A stretch of 64,000 nt of DNA, taken from Ideonella benzenivorans (GTDB lineage Bacteria > Pseudomonadota > Gammaproteobacteria > Burkholderiales > Burkholderiaceae_C). Positions within the stretch are counted from its first letter, which is position 1; every line of letters begins with the position of its first letter. The stretch spans positions 372,001-436,000 of the forward strand of contig NZ_JAGWCB010000010.1 of assembly GCF_020387415.1 (NCBI RefSeq), in the 5' to 3' direction. Shown piece by piece: positions 17,753 through 31,533 of this stretch. The notes under the pieces are model-generated. The model had not been told where the DNA came from, did not search any database, and was given only the letters and a program-made list of their open reading frames with translations. A program made the position numbers and the translations under genes.

Positions 17753-18979
17753 TCACGTGCCGACGGCGGCAGCGAGCTTGCGCAAATCGGTGGCCGGGTC
17801 GGCGAGCGCGGCGCGGTCGGGCTGCGCGCCGGCCGCAAGCAGCCGGCGCAACGGCGCGAAGTCGCGCGCGTTGTTCACGCAGGTGGCGCCCACGATGCGG
17901 CCCTTTTGCAGCTCGATCAGCGTGAACTTGGGCGATTCAGTGGAAAGCTCGCCGCGCACGATTTCCTCGCCGCCGCTTGCCAGCCCCGCCACCTGGATGC
18001 GCAGCGCGCCCTGGTCGGACCAGTACCACGGCAACTCCGCATACGCGGGCGCGGCCGGATCGGCCAGGTGGCGCGCCACCGCGATGGCCTGGTTTTGCGC
18101 GTTCGACCAGGTTTCGATGCGCTCGAAGCGCCCGCTCAAAGGGTTGCGCTGGCGCGTCACGTCGCCTATGGCATAGACATCGGGGCAGGTGGTGCGCCCA
18201 TAGGCATCGACGAAGATGCCGTCGTCACAGGCCAGCCCGGCCGCGCGCGCGAGCGCATCGTTGGTCACCACGCCTATGCCCACGACCACCATGTCGGCTG
18301 CGATGCGCGTGCCGTCGTCGAGCAGCACGGCGCCCTCGGCAAAGCCCGTGACGCTGCGGCCGAAGCGCAAGTCCACCCCCTGCGCTGCGTGGTAGCGCGC
18401 CACGAAGTCCGAGAGCGTGGGGGAGGCAGCGCGGCCCATGAGGCGCGGCTGGGTTTCGACCAGAGTCACGTTGACACCCGCTGCGCGCGCCGTGGCCGCA
18501 AGTTCGAGCCCGATCACGCCGCCGCCCACGATCAAAAGCCGCGCCTGCGGGCGCAAACCGGCCTGGATGCGCCGCGCGTCTTCGAGTGTGCGCAGCGTGT
18601 GCACGGGCATGGGCGCGCTCTGCAAGGCCGGCAGCGTGCGCGGGGTTGCGCCCGTGGCGAGCACCAGCGTGCCGTAGGGCAGCGTGCGCCCGTCCGACAG
18701 CGTCACCGTGTGTGCCTGCGGGTCGAACGACTGCGCCGCCACGCCCAACAGCCATTCGACCTCGGGCGCGCGCATGCAGTCGAGGCGGATTTTCTCGGCG
18801 TCGCCATGGCCCATGAAGTCTTTGGACAAGGGCGGACGATCGTAGGGCGGCTCGGCCTCGTCGCCGACCACGGTGAGCGGCCCCTGGTAGCCGGCCTGGC
18901 GCAGTTCACTAGCAAAAGAGACGGCTGCCAAACCGGCACCGAGGACGACGACAGGGGCTTTCATTGCTTCTTGGGGCAT
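17753..18979 (-). CDS. bphA4: Biphenyl dioxygenase ferredoxin reductase
   Basis: BphA4 moves electrons from NADH through FAD to the Rieske ferredoxin BphA3. The protein has 408 residues. The FAD-binding motif [17 protein letters not shown] is near the start, and [13 protein letters not shown]-like sequence (here [13 protein letters not shown]) is near 45. The NADH-binding motif is [21 protein letters not shown] near 150, and the second FAD contact is [13 protein letters not shown] near 270. The sequence closely follows the KKS102 reductase of known structure. It is the last enzyme gene of the cluster, 164 bp after the ompW-like gene. MKAPVVV, six codons in, is an alternative start. Confidence 0.95.
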   Translation of the reverse strand: MPQEAMKAPVVVLGAGLAAVSFASELRQAGYQGPLTVVGDEAEPPYDRPPLSKDFMGHGDAEKIRLDCMRAPEVEWLLGVAAQSFDPQAHTVTLSDGRTLPYGTLVLATGATPRTLPALQSAPMPVHTLRTLEDARRIQAGLRPQARLLIVGGGVIGLELAATARAAGVNVTLVETQPRLMGRAASPTLSDFVARYHAAQGVDLRFGRSVTGFAEGAVLLDDGTRIAADMVVVGIGVVTNDALARAAGLACDDGIFVDAYGRTTCPDVYAIGDVTRQRNPLSGRFERIETWSNAQNQAIAVARHLADPAAPAYAELPWYWSDQGALRIQVAGLASGGEEIVRGELSTESPKFTLIELQKGRIVGATCVNNARDFAPLRRLLAAGAQPDRAALADPATDLRKLAAAVGT

Positions 18980-19143
18980 CGTGCAGTGGCTCGACTAATC
19001 ATAGGAAAAAGGGGCGGCCCAATTCAGCAGCAAATTGCCCGGCCGCATCACTTTGCATGCGTGTCACTGTACGCCGAACGATTACCGTACATTATCGAGC
19101 CGCTTGCATTGCAGTTCAGCAAAAATCGCTGTCCGGGCCAGAA

Positions 19144-19800
19144 TCAGAATTGCTTGCGCACAGCCAGGAAGCTCACCAGCGGGTCCAGACGCACATTGGC
19201 CGTGACCGGTACGCCGCCCATGGTGCCACTGGCCGTGGTCTTGAGGTAGACCTTCTGCAGCGTGAAGGAGAGGCTGTAGCCGTCAGCCAAAGGCCAGTCG
19301 GCACCGACGATGAAGGCGCCGCCAAAGTTGTTGTCCACCTTGAGGTTTTGCAGTGCGCCCTCGCTGGTGCTGAATACCTTGAGGTAGCTCATGCCGCCGC
19401 CGAAGAATGGGCGGATAGGGCCCCACATGCCCGGCGAGTAGCTGAGTGTCAGAATTGCCGGCCCACCTTTTACGCCACCGAGACGCCCCAAAGTCCCGAG
19501 GTTGCCAGTGCCGGACAGGTCTGTCTTGACGGGCGTGCCGATGTCCAGCCTGGCCGTCCAGTTGGGGTTAAGGGAATAAGCGATTTCCAGGCCTAGTACG
19601 GTGTCGTCGCTGGCGTTTACGCCAGCCCCCGGGACGGGCCCGCCGGCATACAGGTCGGCCTTGGTGTTGAAGTTAAAGTTCACAGCGCCCAGCGCCAGTG
19701 ACCAGGGCGAAGTTGGTGCGCTCGGTGCTGTTTGTGCGTGGGCGTTGCTGACCACTGCGGCGCAGACCAACGGAAGCAGGGTGCGGAAAAAGCGTTTCAC
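19144..19800 (-). CDS. OmpW-family outer membrane protein in the bph operon (orf1)
   Basis: A 218-residue OmpW-type eight-stranded barrel. The signal peptide is clear (MKRFFRTLLPLVCAAVVSNA, cleavage after AHA), and the protein ends in a Phe (AVRKQF), as outer membrane barrels do. Family sequence includes GLEIAYSLNPNWTARLDIG and PFFGGGMSYLKVFS. It sits between bphD and bphA4, where KKS102-type clusters carry orf1. OmpW homologues in other aromatic-degradation clusters help hydrophobic compounds cross the outer membrane, so biphenyl uptake is a reasonable but unproven role. Confidence 0.9.
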   Translation of the reverse strand: MKRFFRTLLPLVCAAVVSNAHAQTAPSAPTSPWSLALGAVNFNFNTKADLYAGGPVPGAGVNASDDTVLGLEIAYSLNPNWTARLDIGTPVKTDLSGTGNLGTLGRLGGVKGGPAILTLSYSPGMWGPIRPFFGGGMSYLKVFSTSEGALQNLKVDNNFGGAFIVGADWPLADGYSLSFTLQKVYLKTTASGTMGGVPVTANVRLDPLVSFLAVRKQF

Positions 19801-19923
19801 GGGTTGTCTCCTTATGTTCTGTCAAATGGACTATCTGACTTTTCTAGAGCAAAGCAGCGGCCCATTTCCCTTGCGGGAAAGCGGCCAACAGATTTGCTCC
19901 GTGCGGAAAATAGAAATGGGGGC

Positions 19924-20802
<879 letters not shown>

Positions 20803-20820
20803 CTAGATGAATGACGCGGC

Positions 20821-21702
20821 TCAGCGCTGGCCGCGTACCGACTTGTGACCCCACATGGCGGTGCGGTTGTGGCGCACCACCGTCCAGGAGGAATCCACCG
20901 TGCGCGGTCCCCAGCCGAACTCGACTTCGATCATGGGCGACGGCGTGTCGGCATAGAAGGAGATCGTATGGTCGTTGGTGTGACGCCCGAGCAGGGAAGT
21001 GATGCGCCCGGCCGCGTCCAGCCGATCGAAGGCATAGCCCACGTCATCGATGGTGTTGGCTTGCAGCATGAAATGGTGGATGCGCTTGGGGATTGGGAAG
21101 GCAGCCAGGGCGATCGTGTGGTGGCGCCCATTGCAGTGCAGGAAGTGCGCGGGCACGCTCATTTCCGGCCCCATCTGGATGTCGATGATGTCGGACAGCA
21201 CAAAGCCCAGCACTTCGGTGTAGAACGCCATCGCCTTGGCGGTGTCGGGGACGCAGCGCACGAAATGCCCGATGCCCTGGTCGCCCGTGACGAAGCCCGA
21301 CACGGGAGCGCTGGGCAGGAAGGGCTGGTCGAAGGTTTCTGCCGGGCCGTAGTAAATCTCAAGCGACAGACCGTACGGGTCTTGCAGGCACAACAGGCCC
21401 ATGACTTTGCGATGCTGCATGAGCGCTTCGTCACCGCGGGTGAAGGCCACCCCTGCCTGGCGCAGCTTGTCGGCCATGCGCTCGAGCGCGGCGGCGCCAT
21501 CCACTTCCAAGCCTGCGTAGGCCAGGTCGTCGAGTTCGCCCGGCTGCACGGCGATGCGCCAAGCACGCTGATCGGCCCGGTACAGCGAAGCGTCGCCAGC
21601 CGAACCCGAAGCCATCAAACCCACGCTCTTGGTCAGAAATTGGTCCCAGGCGGGTACATCCTGGACGGCGAAGCCGAGGTAGCCCAAACGTTCGATGCCC
21701 AT
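20821..21702 (-). CDS. bphC: 2,3-dihydroxybiphenyl 1,2-dioxygenase
   Basis: BphC is the iron(II) extradiol dioxygenase that opens the dihydroxylated ring. It has 293 residues in the usual two repeated glyoxalase-like domains. The iron ligands of the second domain are visible: His in DQGIGHFVRC, His in NGRHHTIALAAF and Glu in SPMIEVEFGWG. The ATG at 21702 (MGIERLGYLGFAV) has AAGGAGAAG before it; an upstream in-frame ATG lies inside bphB and is not used. The gap to bphB is 13 bp. Confidence 0.96.
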   Translation of the reverse strand: MGIERLGYLGFAVQDVPAWDQFLTKSVGLMASGSAGDASLYRADQRAWRIAVQPGELDDLAYAGLEVDGAAALERMADKLRQAGVAFTRGDEALMQHRKVMGLLCLQDPYGLSLEIYYGPAETFDQPFLPSAPVSGFVTGDQGIGHFVRCVPDTAKAMAFYTEVLGFVLSDIIDIQMGPEMSVPAHFLHCNGRHHTIALAAFPIPKRIHHFMLQANTIDDVGYAFDRLDAAGRITSLLGRHTNDHTISFYADTPSPMIEVEFGWGPRTVDSSWTVVRHNRTAMWGHKSVRGQR

Positions 21703-21715
21703 GTCTTCTCCTTGG

Positions 21716-23493
<1,778 letters not shown>

Positions 23494-23524
23494 GTGGTAT
23501 CTCCTTGAAGGATTTTTCGTGGAC

Positions 23525-24913
<1,389 letters not shown>

Positions 24914-24963
24914 CTACAGTATCCAATCTGCCCACATTAAAAAGGTCCGGTATGCGCGTGCCA

Positions 24964-25374
24964 TCACCGGGCCGCCTTCAACACTGCACGTTTGGCGCAC
25001 AGGGCCCAAATGATCCACGCGGGATGGATCACCAGAGTCGTCAACCCGAATGCCGTCGCCAGGTGGCTCCAGGTGATGCTGTAAAAATCCCACAAGCCAT
25101 CGACCACCTCGGTGGCGATGACGATGTCGAACACGGCCAGGTAGCGCTGCGGGTCGCGCGCCCCCCACAAGGCCACGATGCCGATCGCGCCGAGCTGCAG
25201 GCCCACGACGGCCCAGGCGTCACTGAGCAGCCGGAACGCTGGCGTGGCTGCGTCGGGCGCAACGCCCGGGTACATCTGGGCGAACAGTGAGGCCGAGGCG
25301 AACTGCAGCGTGCCCAGCAGGTTGGCCAGATAAAAAAGGCCCAGCGCCCACAGAAAAATGCGTCCTTGTTTCAC
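24964..25374 (-). CDS. bphX: BphX-type membrane protein (orf4)
   Basis: A 136-residue protein with about four hydrophobic helices (IFLWALGLFYLANLLGTLQF, WAVVGLQLGAIGIVALWG, LAVFDIVIATEVVDGLW and TLVIHPAWIIWALC). It matches the small BphX family known from the same place (orf4 between bphF and bphA1) in KKS102-type clusters. No function is established for the family; a membrane role related to substrate or product movement is only a guess. It lies between bphF (18 bp) and bphA1 (62 bp) in the same direction. Confidence 0.85.
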   Translation of the reverse strand: MKQGRIFLWALGLFYLANLLGTLQFASASLFAQMYPGVAPDAATPAFRLLSDAWAVVGLQLGAIGIVALWGARDPQRYLAVFDIVIATEVVDGLWDFYSITWSHLATAFGLTTLVIHPAWIIWALCAKRAVLKAAR

Positions 25375-25392
25375 GCGTGCTCCTTGAGGAGG

Positions 25393-26454
25393 TCATCCCG
25401 CTTCGCTGGAAACCGGCTGGGCATGGATGCGCGCATGTTCCAGCGGCTTGAGCAGGTCCAGAGCGACATCGACGATCATGTCTTCCTGGCCGCCGACCAT
25501 GCGGCGTCTCCCCAGTTCGACCAAGATGTCCACGGTCTTCAGGCCGTACTTTTGTGCCGCAGCCTCCGAATGGCGCAGGAAGCTGCTGTACACGCCGGCG
25601 TAGCCCAGCGCCAGCGTCTCGCGGTCCACGCGCACGGGTCGATCCTGCAACGGGCGTACGATGTCGTCGGCCGCATCCATAAGCTTGTACAGGTCGGTAC
25701 CATGGTGCCAGCCCAGGCGCGCAGCCGCGGCGATGAAGACCTCCAGCGGCGCGTTGCCGGCGCCGGCGCCCATGCCCGAGAGGCTGGCGTCGATGCGGTC
25801 GCAGCCTTCTTCGACGGCGACGATGCTGTTGGCTACGCCCAGGCTCAGGTTGTGGTGCGCGTGGATGCCGGTCTGCGTTTCGGGCTTGAGCGTGTCCTTG
25901 AAGGCCTTGAAGCGGTCGCGCACATCGTTCATGTTCATGGCACCGCCCGAGTCCACCACGTAGCAGCAGGTGGCGCCATAGCTTTCCATCAGCTTGGCCT
26001 GATCGGCCAGGCCCTGTGGCGTCTGCATGTGCCCCATCATCAAAAAGCCCACGGCTTCCATGCCCAGGTGGCGGGCGTACTCGATGTGCTGACGTGAGAC
26101 GTCCGCTTCGGTGCAATGGGTGGCCACGCGCACGATGCGGGCGCCGGCGTCATAGGCCGCCTTGAGGTCGTGTACGGTCCCGATGCCCGGCAGCAGCAAG
26201 GTGGCGATCTTGGCGTGCTTGACCACGCTGGCCACCGCCTCGATCCACTCCAGGTCGGAGTGGGCGCCAAAGCCGTAGTTGAAGCTCGAGCCTTGCAGGC
26301 CGTCGCCGTGCGCGACCTCGATCGAGTCCACCTTGGCCTCGTCCAGCGCCTGGGCGATCTGCTTGGCCTGCGCGACACTGTACTGGTGGCGGATAGCGTG
26401 GCTGCCATCGCGCAGGGTCACGTCGGAGATGTAGAGTTTCTTGGTGATTGCCAT
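25393..26454 (-). CDS. bphF: 4-hydroxy-2-oxovalerate aldolase
   Basis: BphF cleaves 4-hydroxy-2-oxovalerate to pyruvate and acetaldehyde, which passes directly to the dehydrogenase BphG. The 353-residue protein has the divalent-metal TIM-barrel start [18 protein letters not shown], the [20 protein letters not shown] region and the metal-binding HAHHNLSLG (about 200). Length and C-terminal communication domain are normal. In KKS102 nomenclature the aldolase is bphF; other systems call it bphI or mhpE. Confidence 0.96.
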   Translation of the reverse strand: MAITKKLYISDVTLRDGSHAIRHQYSVAQAKQIAQALDEAKVDSIEVAHGDGLQGSSFNYGFGAHSDLEWIEAVASVVKHAKIATLLLPGIGTVHDLKAAYDAGARIVRVATHCTEADVSRQHIEYARHLGMEAVGFLMMGHMQTPQGLADQAKLMESYGATCCYVVDSGGAMNMNDVRDRFKAFKDTLKPETQTGIHAHHNLSLGVANSIVAVEEGCDRIDASLSGMGAGAGNAPLEVFIAAAARLGWHHGTDLYKLMDAADDIVRPLQDRPVRVDRETLALGYAGVYSSFLRHSEAAAQKYGLKTVDILVELGRRRMVGGQEDMIVDVALDLLKPLEHARIHAQPVSSEAG

Positions 26455-26465
26455 GGGGTCTCTCC

Positions 26466-27407
26466 TTAAGCGGCCAGCATGCGCAGGGCCATGTGCTCGG
26501 CGGTGCGCAGACCGGCACTGGTCATGATGTCCAGGTTGCCCGCATAGGCCGGCAGGTAGTGGGCCGCGCCTTCGACTTCCAGGAAGATCGAGGTCTTCAG
26601 GCCCGTCATGGCCTGGCCCACGCCGGGGATGTTGATCGGCGTGTCGATGCGGTCGAACTGCACCTGCTGCTTGAGGCGGTAGCCCGGCACGTAGCTGTGC
26701 ACGGCCTCGGCCATGTGGGCGACCGACTCGGCGATTGCATCCTCCGAAGCCAAGTCGCTCAGGGTGTAGACCGTGTCGCGCATGATCAGCGGCGGCTCGG
26801 CGGGGTTGAGCACGATGATGGCCTTGCCCTTGCTCGCGCCGCCCACCACCTCGATGGCCTTGGACGTGGTCTCGGTGAACTCGTCGATGTTGGCGCGGGT
26901 GCCGGGGCCGGCGCTCTTGCTGGAGATGCTGGCGATGATCTCGCCGTAGTGCACCTTGGCCACGCGGTTGACCGCTGCCACCATCGGGATGGTGGCCTGG
27001 CCGCCGCAGGTGACCATGTTGACGTTGAGTGCGTCCAGGTGCGCTTCGCCGTTGACCACAGGGATGCAGTACGGGCCAATCGCCGCGGGCGTCAGGTCGA
27101 TCACGCGGATGCCGGGCTTGAGGCTGCGCAGGAAGGCATCGTTCTTGATGTGGGCGCCGGCCGAGGTGGCATCGAACACGAAGTCGATGTCAGCGAACAC
27201 CGGCAGGCGGGTCAGGCCCTCCACGCCCTCGTGCGTCGTGGCCACGCCCATGCGGGCGGCACGGGCCAGGCCGTCCGAGGCGGCGTCGATGCCGACCATC
27301 GCGCCCATTTCGACATGCTGGCCGTGCCTGAGGATCTTGATCATCAGGTCGGTGCCGATGTTGCCGCTGCCGAGGATGGCAGCCTTGAGTTTGCGGGCCA
27401 TGGTCAT
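26466..27407 (-). CDS. bphG: Acetaldehyde dehydrogenase (acylating)
   Basis: BphG turns acetaldehyde into acetyl-CoA with NAD+ and CoA. It has 313 residues: the Rossmann start [19 protein letters not shown], the catalytic Cys in [15 protein letters not shown] (near 130) and the [21 protein letters not shown] region. It pairs with the BphF aldolase to channel the aldehyde. Its ATG overlaps the bphE stop (27404-27407). Other names for the family are bphJ and mhpF. Confidence 0.96.
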   Translation of the reverse strand: MTMARKLKAAILGSGNIGTDLMIKILRHGQHVEMGAMVGIDAASDGLARAARMGVATTHEGVEGLTRLPVFADIDFVFDATSAGAHIKNDAFLRSLKPGIRVIDLTPAAIGPYCIPVVNGEAHLDALNVNMVTCGGQATIPMVAAVNRVAKVHYGEIIASISSKSAGPGTRANIDEFTETTSKAIEVVGGASKGKAIIVLNPAEPPLIMRDTVYTLSDLASEDAIAESVAHMAEAVHSYVPGYRLKQQVQFDRIDTPINIPGVGQAMTGLKTSIFLEVEGAAHYLPAYAGNLDIMTSAGLRTAEHMALRMLAA

Positions 27408-28210
27408 TCCTTCGCGAAGACAGCTGTTACCGAACCCAGTCCGGCGATGCGCACATCGAATACGTCGCCTCCCGCCACGGGCACCATCGGCCCCAGCGCA
27501 CCAGAAAGCACGGTGTCACCAGCACGCAGCGGACGACCGGCCCGAGCCATGACCTTGGCCAGCCAGAGCGTCGCGTTGAGCGGCGAACCCAGGCAGGCCG
27601 AACCCACGCCGGAAGACACCGGCACGCCTTGCCGCTCCATCACCATGCCTGCCTGACGCGCATCGAAATCGCACAGCCGCTTTGGCGTGGAACCCAGTAC
27701 GTACAGGCCCGACGAGGCGTTATCGGCAATGGTGTCGGTGATGCGGATGTCCCAGCTGGCTATCCGCGAACCCACGATCTCGATCGCCGGAACCGCGAAC
27801 TCGATGGCGCGAAAGAGATCTGCCACCGTCAGTTGATCGCCTTCAAGGTCACGGCCGAATACAAAGGCGATCTCGGCCTCGACCTTGGGCTGAAGCACGT
27901 CCTTGAGGGAGATCTCCTCACCCTCGGTACGTGCCATGTCGGCGAACAGCATGCCGTAGTCCGGTTGTCCAACCCCGAGCTGCTTCTGGACGGCTACGGA
28001 GGTCAGTCCGATCTTGCGCCCCAACAGGCGTCGCCCCGCTGCCAGCGCCCGTTGGGTATTGATCTCCTGCACCGCGTAGGCCACCTCGAGATCCTTTTCT
28101 CCGATCAGGTTGCGTACCGGCGCCACGGCCACCCCGGTCCGGGCGGCCTCGTACAAAAGGTCGGCGGCTTCACTTGCTGCGCTGGCCGACACCGGATCTG
28201 GTTTTCTCAT
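27404..28210 (-). CDS. bphE: 2-hydroxypenta-2,4-dienoate hydratase
   Basis: BphE hydrates the five-carbon dienoate released by BphD to 4-hydroxy-2-oxovalerate. The 268-residue protein belongs to the fumarylacetoacetase-like hydratase family; visible parts are [36 protein letters not shown] and [22 protein letters not shown], which carry the metal-binding acids. It is the first gene of the bph operon, with CAGGAGAAATGTCGA before the ATG, and reads away from bphS. Confidence 0.96.
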   Translation of the reverse strand: MRKPDPVSASAASEAADLLYEAARTGVAVAPVRNLIGEKDLEVAYAVQEINTQRALAAGRRLLGRKIGLTSVAVQKQLGVGQPDYGMLFADMARTEGEEISLKDVLQPKVEAEIAFVFGRDLEGDQLTVADLFRAIEFAVPAIEIVGSRIASWDIRITDTIADNASSGLYVLGSTPKRLCDFDARQAGMVMERQGVPVSSGVGSACLGSPLNATLWLAKVMARAGRPLRAGDTVLSGALGPMVPVAGGDVFDVRIAGLGSVTAVFAKE

Positions 28211-28684
28211 TCGACATTTCTCCTGGATTCATGATTTCTGCGGCTTCCGTGCGTGCTGCCCCGTCGCAGATCACTGTCATGTGGCTGCATGAATGAGCAC
28301 CTAAGGTGCAAAATTGCCCCGCCCAAAAACTTTTTTATATAATATCGTCTTTTGTGAAAAAAAACGATATTTTTTCTAAGGTGGATTCTACAAACGTGCC
28401 GCACTTTCAAGCATTAGAGTTTTCCCTTGCTATAGCCTTTCACTCCGCGCCGCGCACTGATCGGGACCAGACGCTGAGCCTGCGTTGGCCCTGCAGTAGG
28501 GGCTGCAGCACTTCACGCCGCCTTTGCGTCTAAGGCGGCGCAATGCGCCCGTTGTCGTGGTGGTCGATCATCTCGGACTGGCCTATGGTGGGTGCACGTG
28601 GAGCGGGCCTGCGGTCTGCGGCGTCACGCAGACCGGGCTTGCCGCGTCAGTGCTTGATTGCACAATGGCGGCAACAACCAAACA
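28211..28684. promoter_or_regulatory. bphE-bphS divergent control region
   Basis: This 474-bp gap between two divergent genes holds an AT-rich patch unlike the surrounding DNA (28328-28380). In it AATATCGT (28341-28348) and ACGATATT (28364-28371) form a perfect inverted repeat with a 15-bp spacer, a good GntR-type operator for BphS. TATAAT on the plus strand at 28338-28343, with TTGCCC 18 bp before it, is a possible bphS promoter; TATTAT on the minus strand could be the bphE -10. Nearer bphS are two perfect 8-bp stems, GCCGCCTT/AAGGCGGC (28517-28539) and GGTCTGCG/CGCAGACC (28613-28634). No gene is supported here. Confidence 0.75.
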
Positions 28685-29464
28685 ATGAATCCGAAGACAA
28701 TGACACAGCAAGATCAAGCATTTCTGACGCGATTGGTTGCGTCAGCAAGGTTGGCCGAAGGGCCACTGGCAGAACCCGATGTCGGGCCGAAAGAGAAGAA
28801 GACCGCAACTGCCATCGAGTCCACTTACGCAACGCTCCGTGACCGCATCTTGAGGGGAAGCCACCCCCAAGGCTCAAGGCTCCACCTCGAAACACTCAAG
28901 TCATCACTGGGTGTCAGCGGCAGCACTCTGCGGGAAGCATTGACGCGCCTGATTGGAGACCGTCTGGTCGTCGCCGAAGGGCAGAAAGGGTTCAAGGTGG
29001 CCCCGATGTCGCTTTGCGATCTCGATGATCTGACGAGCGCGCGCATCACCTTGGAAACCACCGCCATCGTCGAGAGCATCAACCTCGGTGGGGGCGACTG
29101 GGAAGACCAACTCGTCATCAGCTTCCGTCGACTGGCGAGAGCGCAGGAGCGAGTTGAAGCCAATCCTGGAGAGGCCTTCGATGCATGGGAAGCGAGGAAT
29201 CAGGAATTCCACAACGCACTCATGGCCGCCTCTCCGTCCAAATGGCTCGCGAACTTCAGAGAAATCCTGTTTCACAACTCCGAGCGCTACCGCAGGTTGT
29301 CCGGCACGCAAGGCCCAATTCCCGTTGAGGTGCACGAGGAGCACAAGACAATCTTCGAGGCGGCGATAGCCCGCGATGCAAATCAGGCGGTTTTGGTACT
29401 TTCGCAGCACATTCGGCGCTCCGCCAATGTGATTCGAGCCAATGGGTTGCTGAGAGAGGCCTGA
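28685..29464 (+). CDS. bphS: GntR/FCD-family repressor of the bph genes
   Basis: A 259-residue GntR regulator of the FCD subfamily. The winged HTH (about 45-110) includes STYATLRDRILRGSHPQGSRL and LGVSGSTLREALTRL; the FCD effector domain (about 120-255) contains the His/Asp/Asn metal-site pieces EFHNALMAA, EEHKTIFEAA and LSQHIRRSANV. In strain KKS102 the equivalent gene represses the bphE promoter until a pathway metabolite binds. The start is unsure: ATG at 28685 is chosen, ATG at 28700 and TTG at 28658 are alternatives. It is the only plus-strand gene of the bph region and converges on traI with 53 bp between. Confidence 0.93.
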   Translation: MNPKTMTQQDQAFLTRLVASARLAEGPLAEPDVGPKEKKTATAIESTYATLRDRILRGSHPQGSRLHLETLKSSLGVSGSTLREALTRLIGDRLVVAEGQKGFKVAPMSLCDLDDLTSARITLETTAIVESINLGGGDWEDQLVISFRRLARAQERVEANPGEAFDAWEARNQEFHNALMAASPSKWLANFREILFHNSERYRRLSGTQGPIPVEVHEEHKTIFEAAIARDANQAVLVLSQHIRRSANVIRANGLLREA

Positions 29465-29517
29465 CCTCGACCCGTTTCCCCAAGGACTGGAACCTAATGG
29501 GCTTCGACTTCACCGCC

Positions 29518-31533
29518 TCAACTGATTGCTGGTCCGCGTGTACGCCCAATCTCCCAAGACACCCCGCCACCGTGCACAGTGGCCGCGAGTTGCTGCCCCA
29601 GCCACTGTTCGATGACGGGTTTCCAAGGAACGAGCGTGAAACCTAAGCCGTCGTCCAGCATGGCGAAGCGCCCGCTGGTGAGCATGATGGAGCGCCGATA
29701 GATGCCGATCACACGCTGCCCGTTAGCCACCGGGTGATGTTCCAGGCCAGTGTCAGCTGCAATGTCCATCGCGGCTTGGGTCAGTTCCCGGTTGCGCAGC
29801 GTACCCAGCAGATTGCGCGCAAGGATCACGCGCTGCCCGTGTCGCTCGGCCAGCCCCTGTTCGGCCAGGAAGTCGGCGCGCTGCTGCATCGCCTGCTTGG
29901 CCTCTGCGCCAAAGCCCAGGTCACCCAGCCCCGAGCCACCGCCGATCAACTGCTGGTCGAGCCAAGTAGCACCGATCACGCGGGCCTGTCGCTCTATGGG
30001 CAGGTTCGATTTCAGCTCAACCGCCACGTCGCCCAGGCGCTGCGCGTCGTAGCGCCGGCCCTGCTCTGGCAGGTCGCCCGGCACCTTCCATAGTCCATCG
30101 GCCACACGCTCCACGATGCCCGCCCGGCGCAGGGCTTCCAGCCTGCGCACGTGGGCCGCCACAACCTCTTGCGGGTCGCGTCCGGGAACGGCTTGGCCCT
30201 GTGCCACCGCCAGGTGATGGTCGGTGCGGTACAGGCCATCGCTCGCCAGCGCGGCGATGATCCTGTCGGCCGCGCGCACGTCGGTCGACACCTTCACCTC
30301 CACCACGGCCCCAGTCGGATAGTTCGCCAGCTCGTCGCGGGCGTTGAGCACGACGTAGTGCGCCTTGCCGTCCACGCCGTCGATGACCAGATAGCTCCGG
30401 TCGCGCAGTTCGTCGGCCAGCCCCTTCGCGGCCACGCGCCCGAGGATGGTTCGGCCACCTCCATCGGCATCTTGGCCCGGCTCGAACACCGCCAGCTCGC
30501 GCGGCTCGCCGCGCATGGCCCGCTGCATGGTGCGGATGATGTCGACGCGCTCGCCCAGGGCGCGCAGGGTCTTTTCCGCATCGACATGGACGGCCCAGGT
30601 GCCGGGCTGCGTCTCGTCGGCCAGGCCCAGGCGCTGCAAGCGTTGCAGGCGGCCGATCAGCAGCAGGCGTTGGCGCTGCAACCGGGGTTCGTTGAGCCGT
30701 TCGACATGCAACAGGCCATCGCCGCCGGCCTCGCCCATTTCGCGCTTGAGAGTGCGATCCAGGCTCGTCCACCGCTCTTGCTCCACCTCGCGCTGCAAGG
30801 TCTGCTGGATCTCCAGCTCGGTGCGTGGCCCCAGCCATTCGGTCGCCAGCTCGGCGGCCCGGTGGCGGAAGCCATCGGCGATGTAGTCGCCCGCGATGAT
30901 GAGGTCTTTGCCGGTGTCGTCGCGCCCGCGCACGACGATGTGCGTGTGCGGGTTGTCGGTGTTCCAGTGGCTCACGGCCACCCAATCGAGGCCCGTGCCC
31001 AGGTCGGCCTCCATGCGGCCCATGAGATGCCGCGTGTAGGTGCGCAGGTCTTCCAGCTCCGCGCCATCCTCGGGCGAGAGGATAAAGCGGAAATGGTGCC
31101 GGTCGTCGGCGCAGCGTTCCTTGAAGGCGTCGAGGTCGACCACGTCTGTCTGCGCTCCGTAGGCTTGACCCGGCTCGCCGTCGCGTCCCACACCGTCGCG
31201 CTCGATGTAGCGCAGGTGCTTGGCGAGCGACTGCGGGCTGGCCCGCTGGTGATTCACCAGCAGCGTCTTGATGGTCACGCGCCGGGACATGGGCGTCAGC
31301 TTCGCGCCCGCAAAGCGCGCCGCCGTATGGCCGCGCCCGAGGCGCGAGCCGGGCCGTTGGCCGGTGCCTCCCGCCGAGCCAGGACGGCGCACCGTGGACT
31401 TGCCGCTGCTGGCCTTGCCCGCCTGCTTGAGTACCTTGGAAACGAAGCTCTGCCCCTGGCCCTTGCTTCGGTTCGTCGGGGCCTTTGGAGGATTCGGGCG
31501 CACGCGGAAATCGTCGTCGCGGCGGTCAGTCAT
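29518..31533 (-). CDS. traI: Relaxase TraI (VirD2/MOBP type, DUF3363)
   Basis: The relaxase nicks oriT and leads the DNA strand into the recipient. It has 671 residues. A basic low-complexity start (about 1-75) precedes the relaxase domain, with HHFRFILSPEDG near 140 and the three-His metal site region HWNTDNPHTHIVVRGRDD near 185. The C-terminal two-thirds matches DUF3363, usual in Tn4371-type relaxases. The catalytic Tyr is probably in the ERDGVGRDGEPGQAYG to TYTRHLM span and was not fixed by eye. ATG at 31533 follows CAGGGAGAACTACC. The longer open frame upstream runs through non-coding DNA. Confidence 0.93.
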   Translation of the reverse strand: MTDRRDDDFRVRPNPPKAPTNRSKGQGQSFVSKVLKQAGKASSGKSTVRRPGSAGGTGQRPGSRLGRGHTAARFAGAKLTPMSRRVTIKTLLVNHQRASPQSLAKHLRYIERDGVGRDGEPGQAYGAQTDVVDLDAFKERCADDRHHFRFILSPEDGAELEDLRTYTRHLMGRMEADLGTGLDWVAVSHWNTDNPHTHIVVRGRDDTGKDLIIAGDYIADGFRHRAAELATEWLGPRTELEIQQTLQREVEQERWTSLDRTLKREMGEAGGDGLLHVERLNEPRLQRQRLLLIGRLQRLQRLGLADETQPGTWAVHVDAEKTLRALGERVDIIRTMQRAMRGEPRELAVFEPGQDADGGGRTILGRVAAKGLADELRDRSYLVIDGVDGKAHYVVLNARDELANYPTGAVVEVKVSTDVRAADRIIAALASDGLYRTDHHLAVAQGQAVPGRDPQEVVAAHVRRLEALRRAGIVERVADGLWKVPGDLPEQGRRYDAQRLGDVAVELKSNLPIERQARVIGATWLDQQLIGGGSGLGDLGFGAEAKQAMQQRADFLAEQGLAERHGQRVILARNLLGTLRNRELTQAAMDIAADTGLEHHPVANGQRVIGIYRRSIMLTSGRFAMLDDGLGFTLVPWKPVIEQWLGQQLAATVHGGGVSWEIGRTRGPAIS

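Noticed and set aside
28207-28410. 67-codon minus-strand frame in the bph leader
   Set aside because: It overlaps the operator and the bphE start, shows no ribosome binding site and looks like chance in an AT-rich patch.
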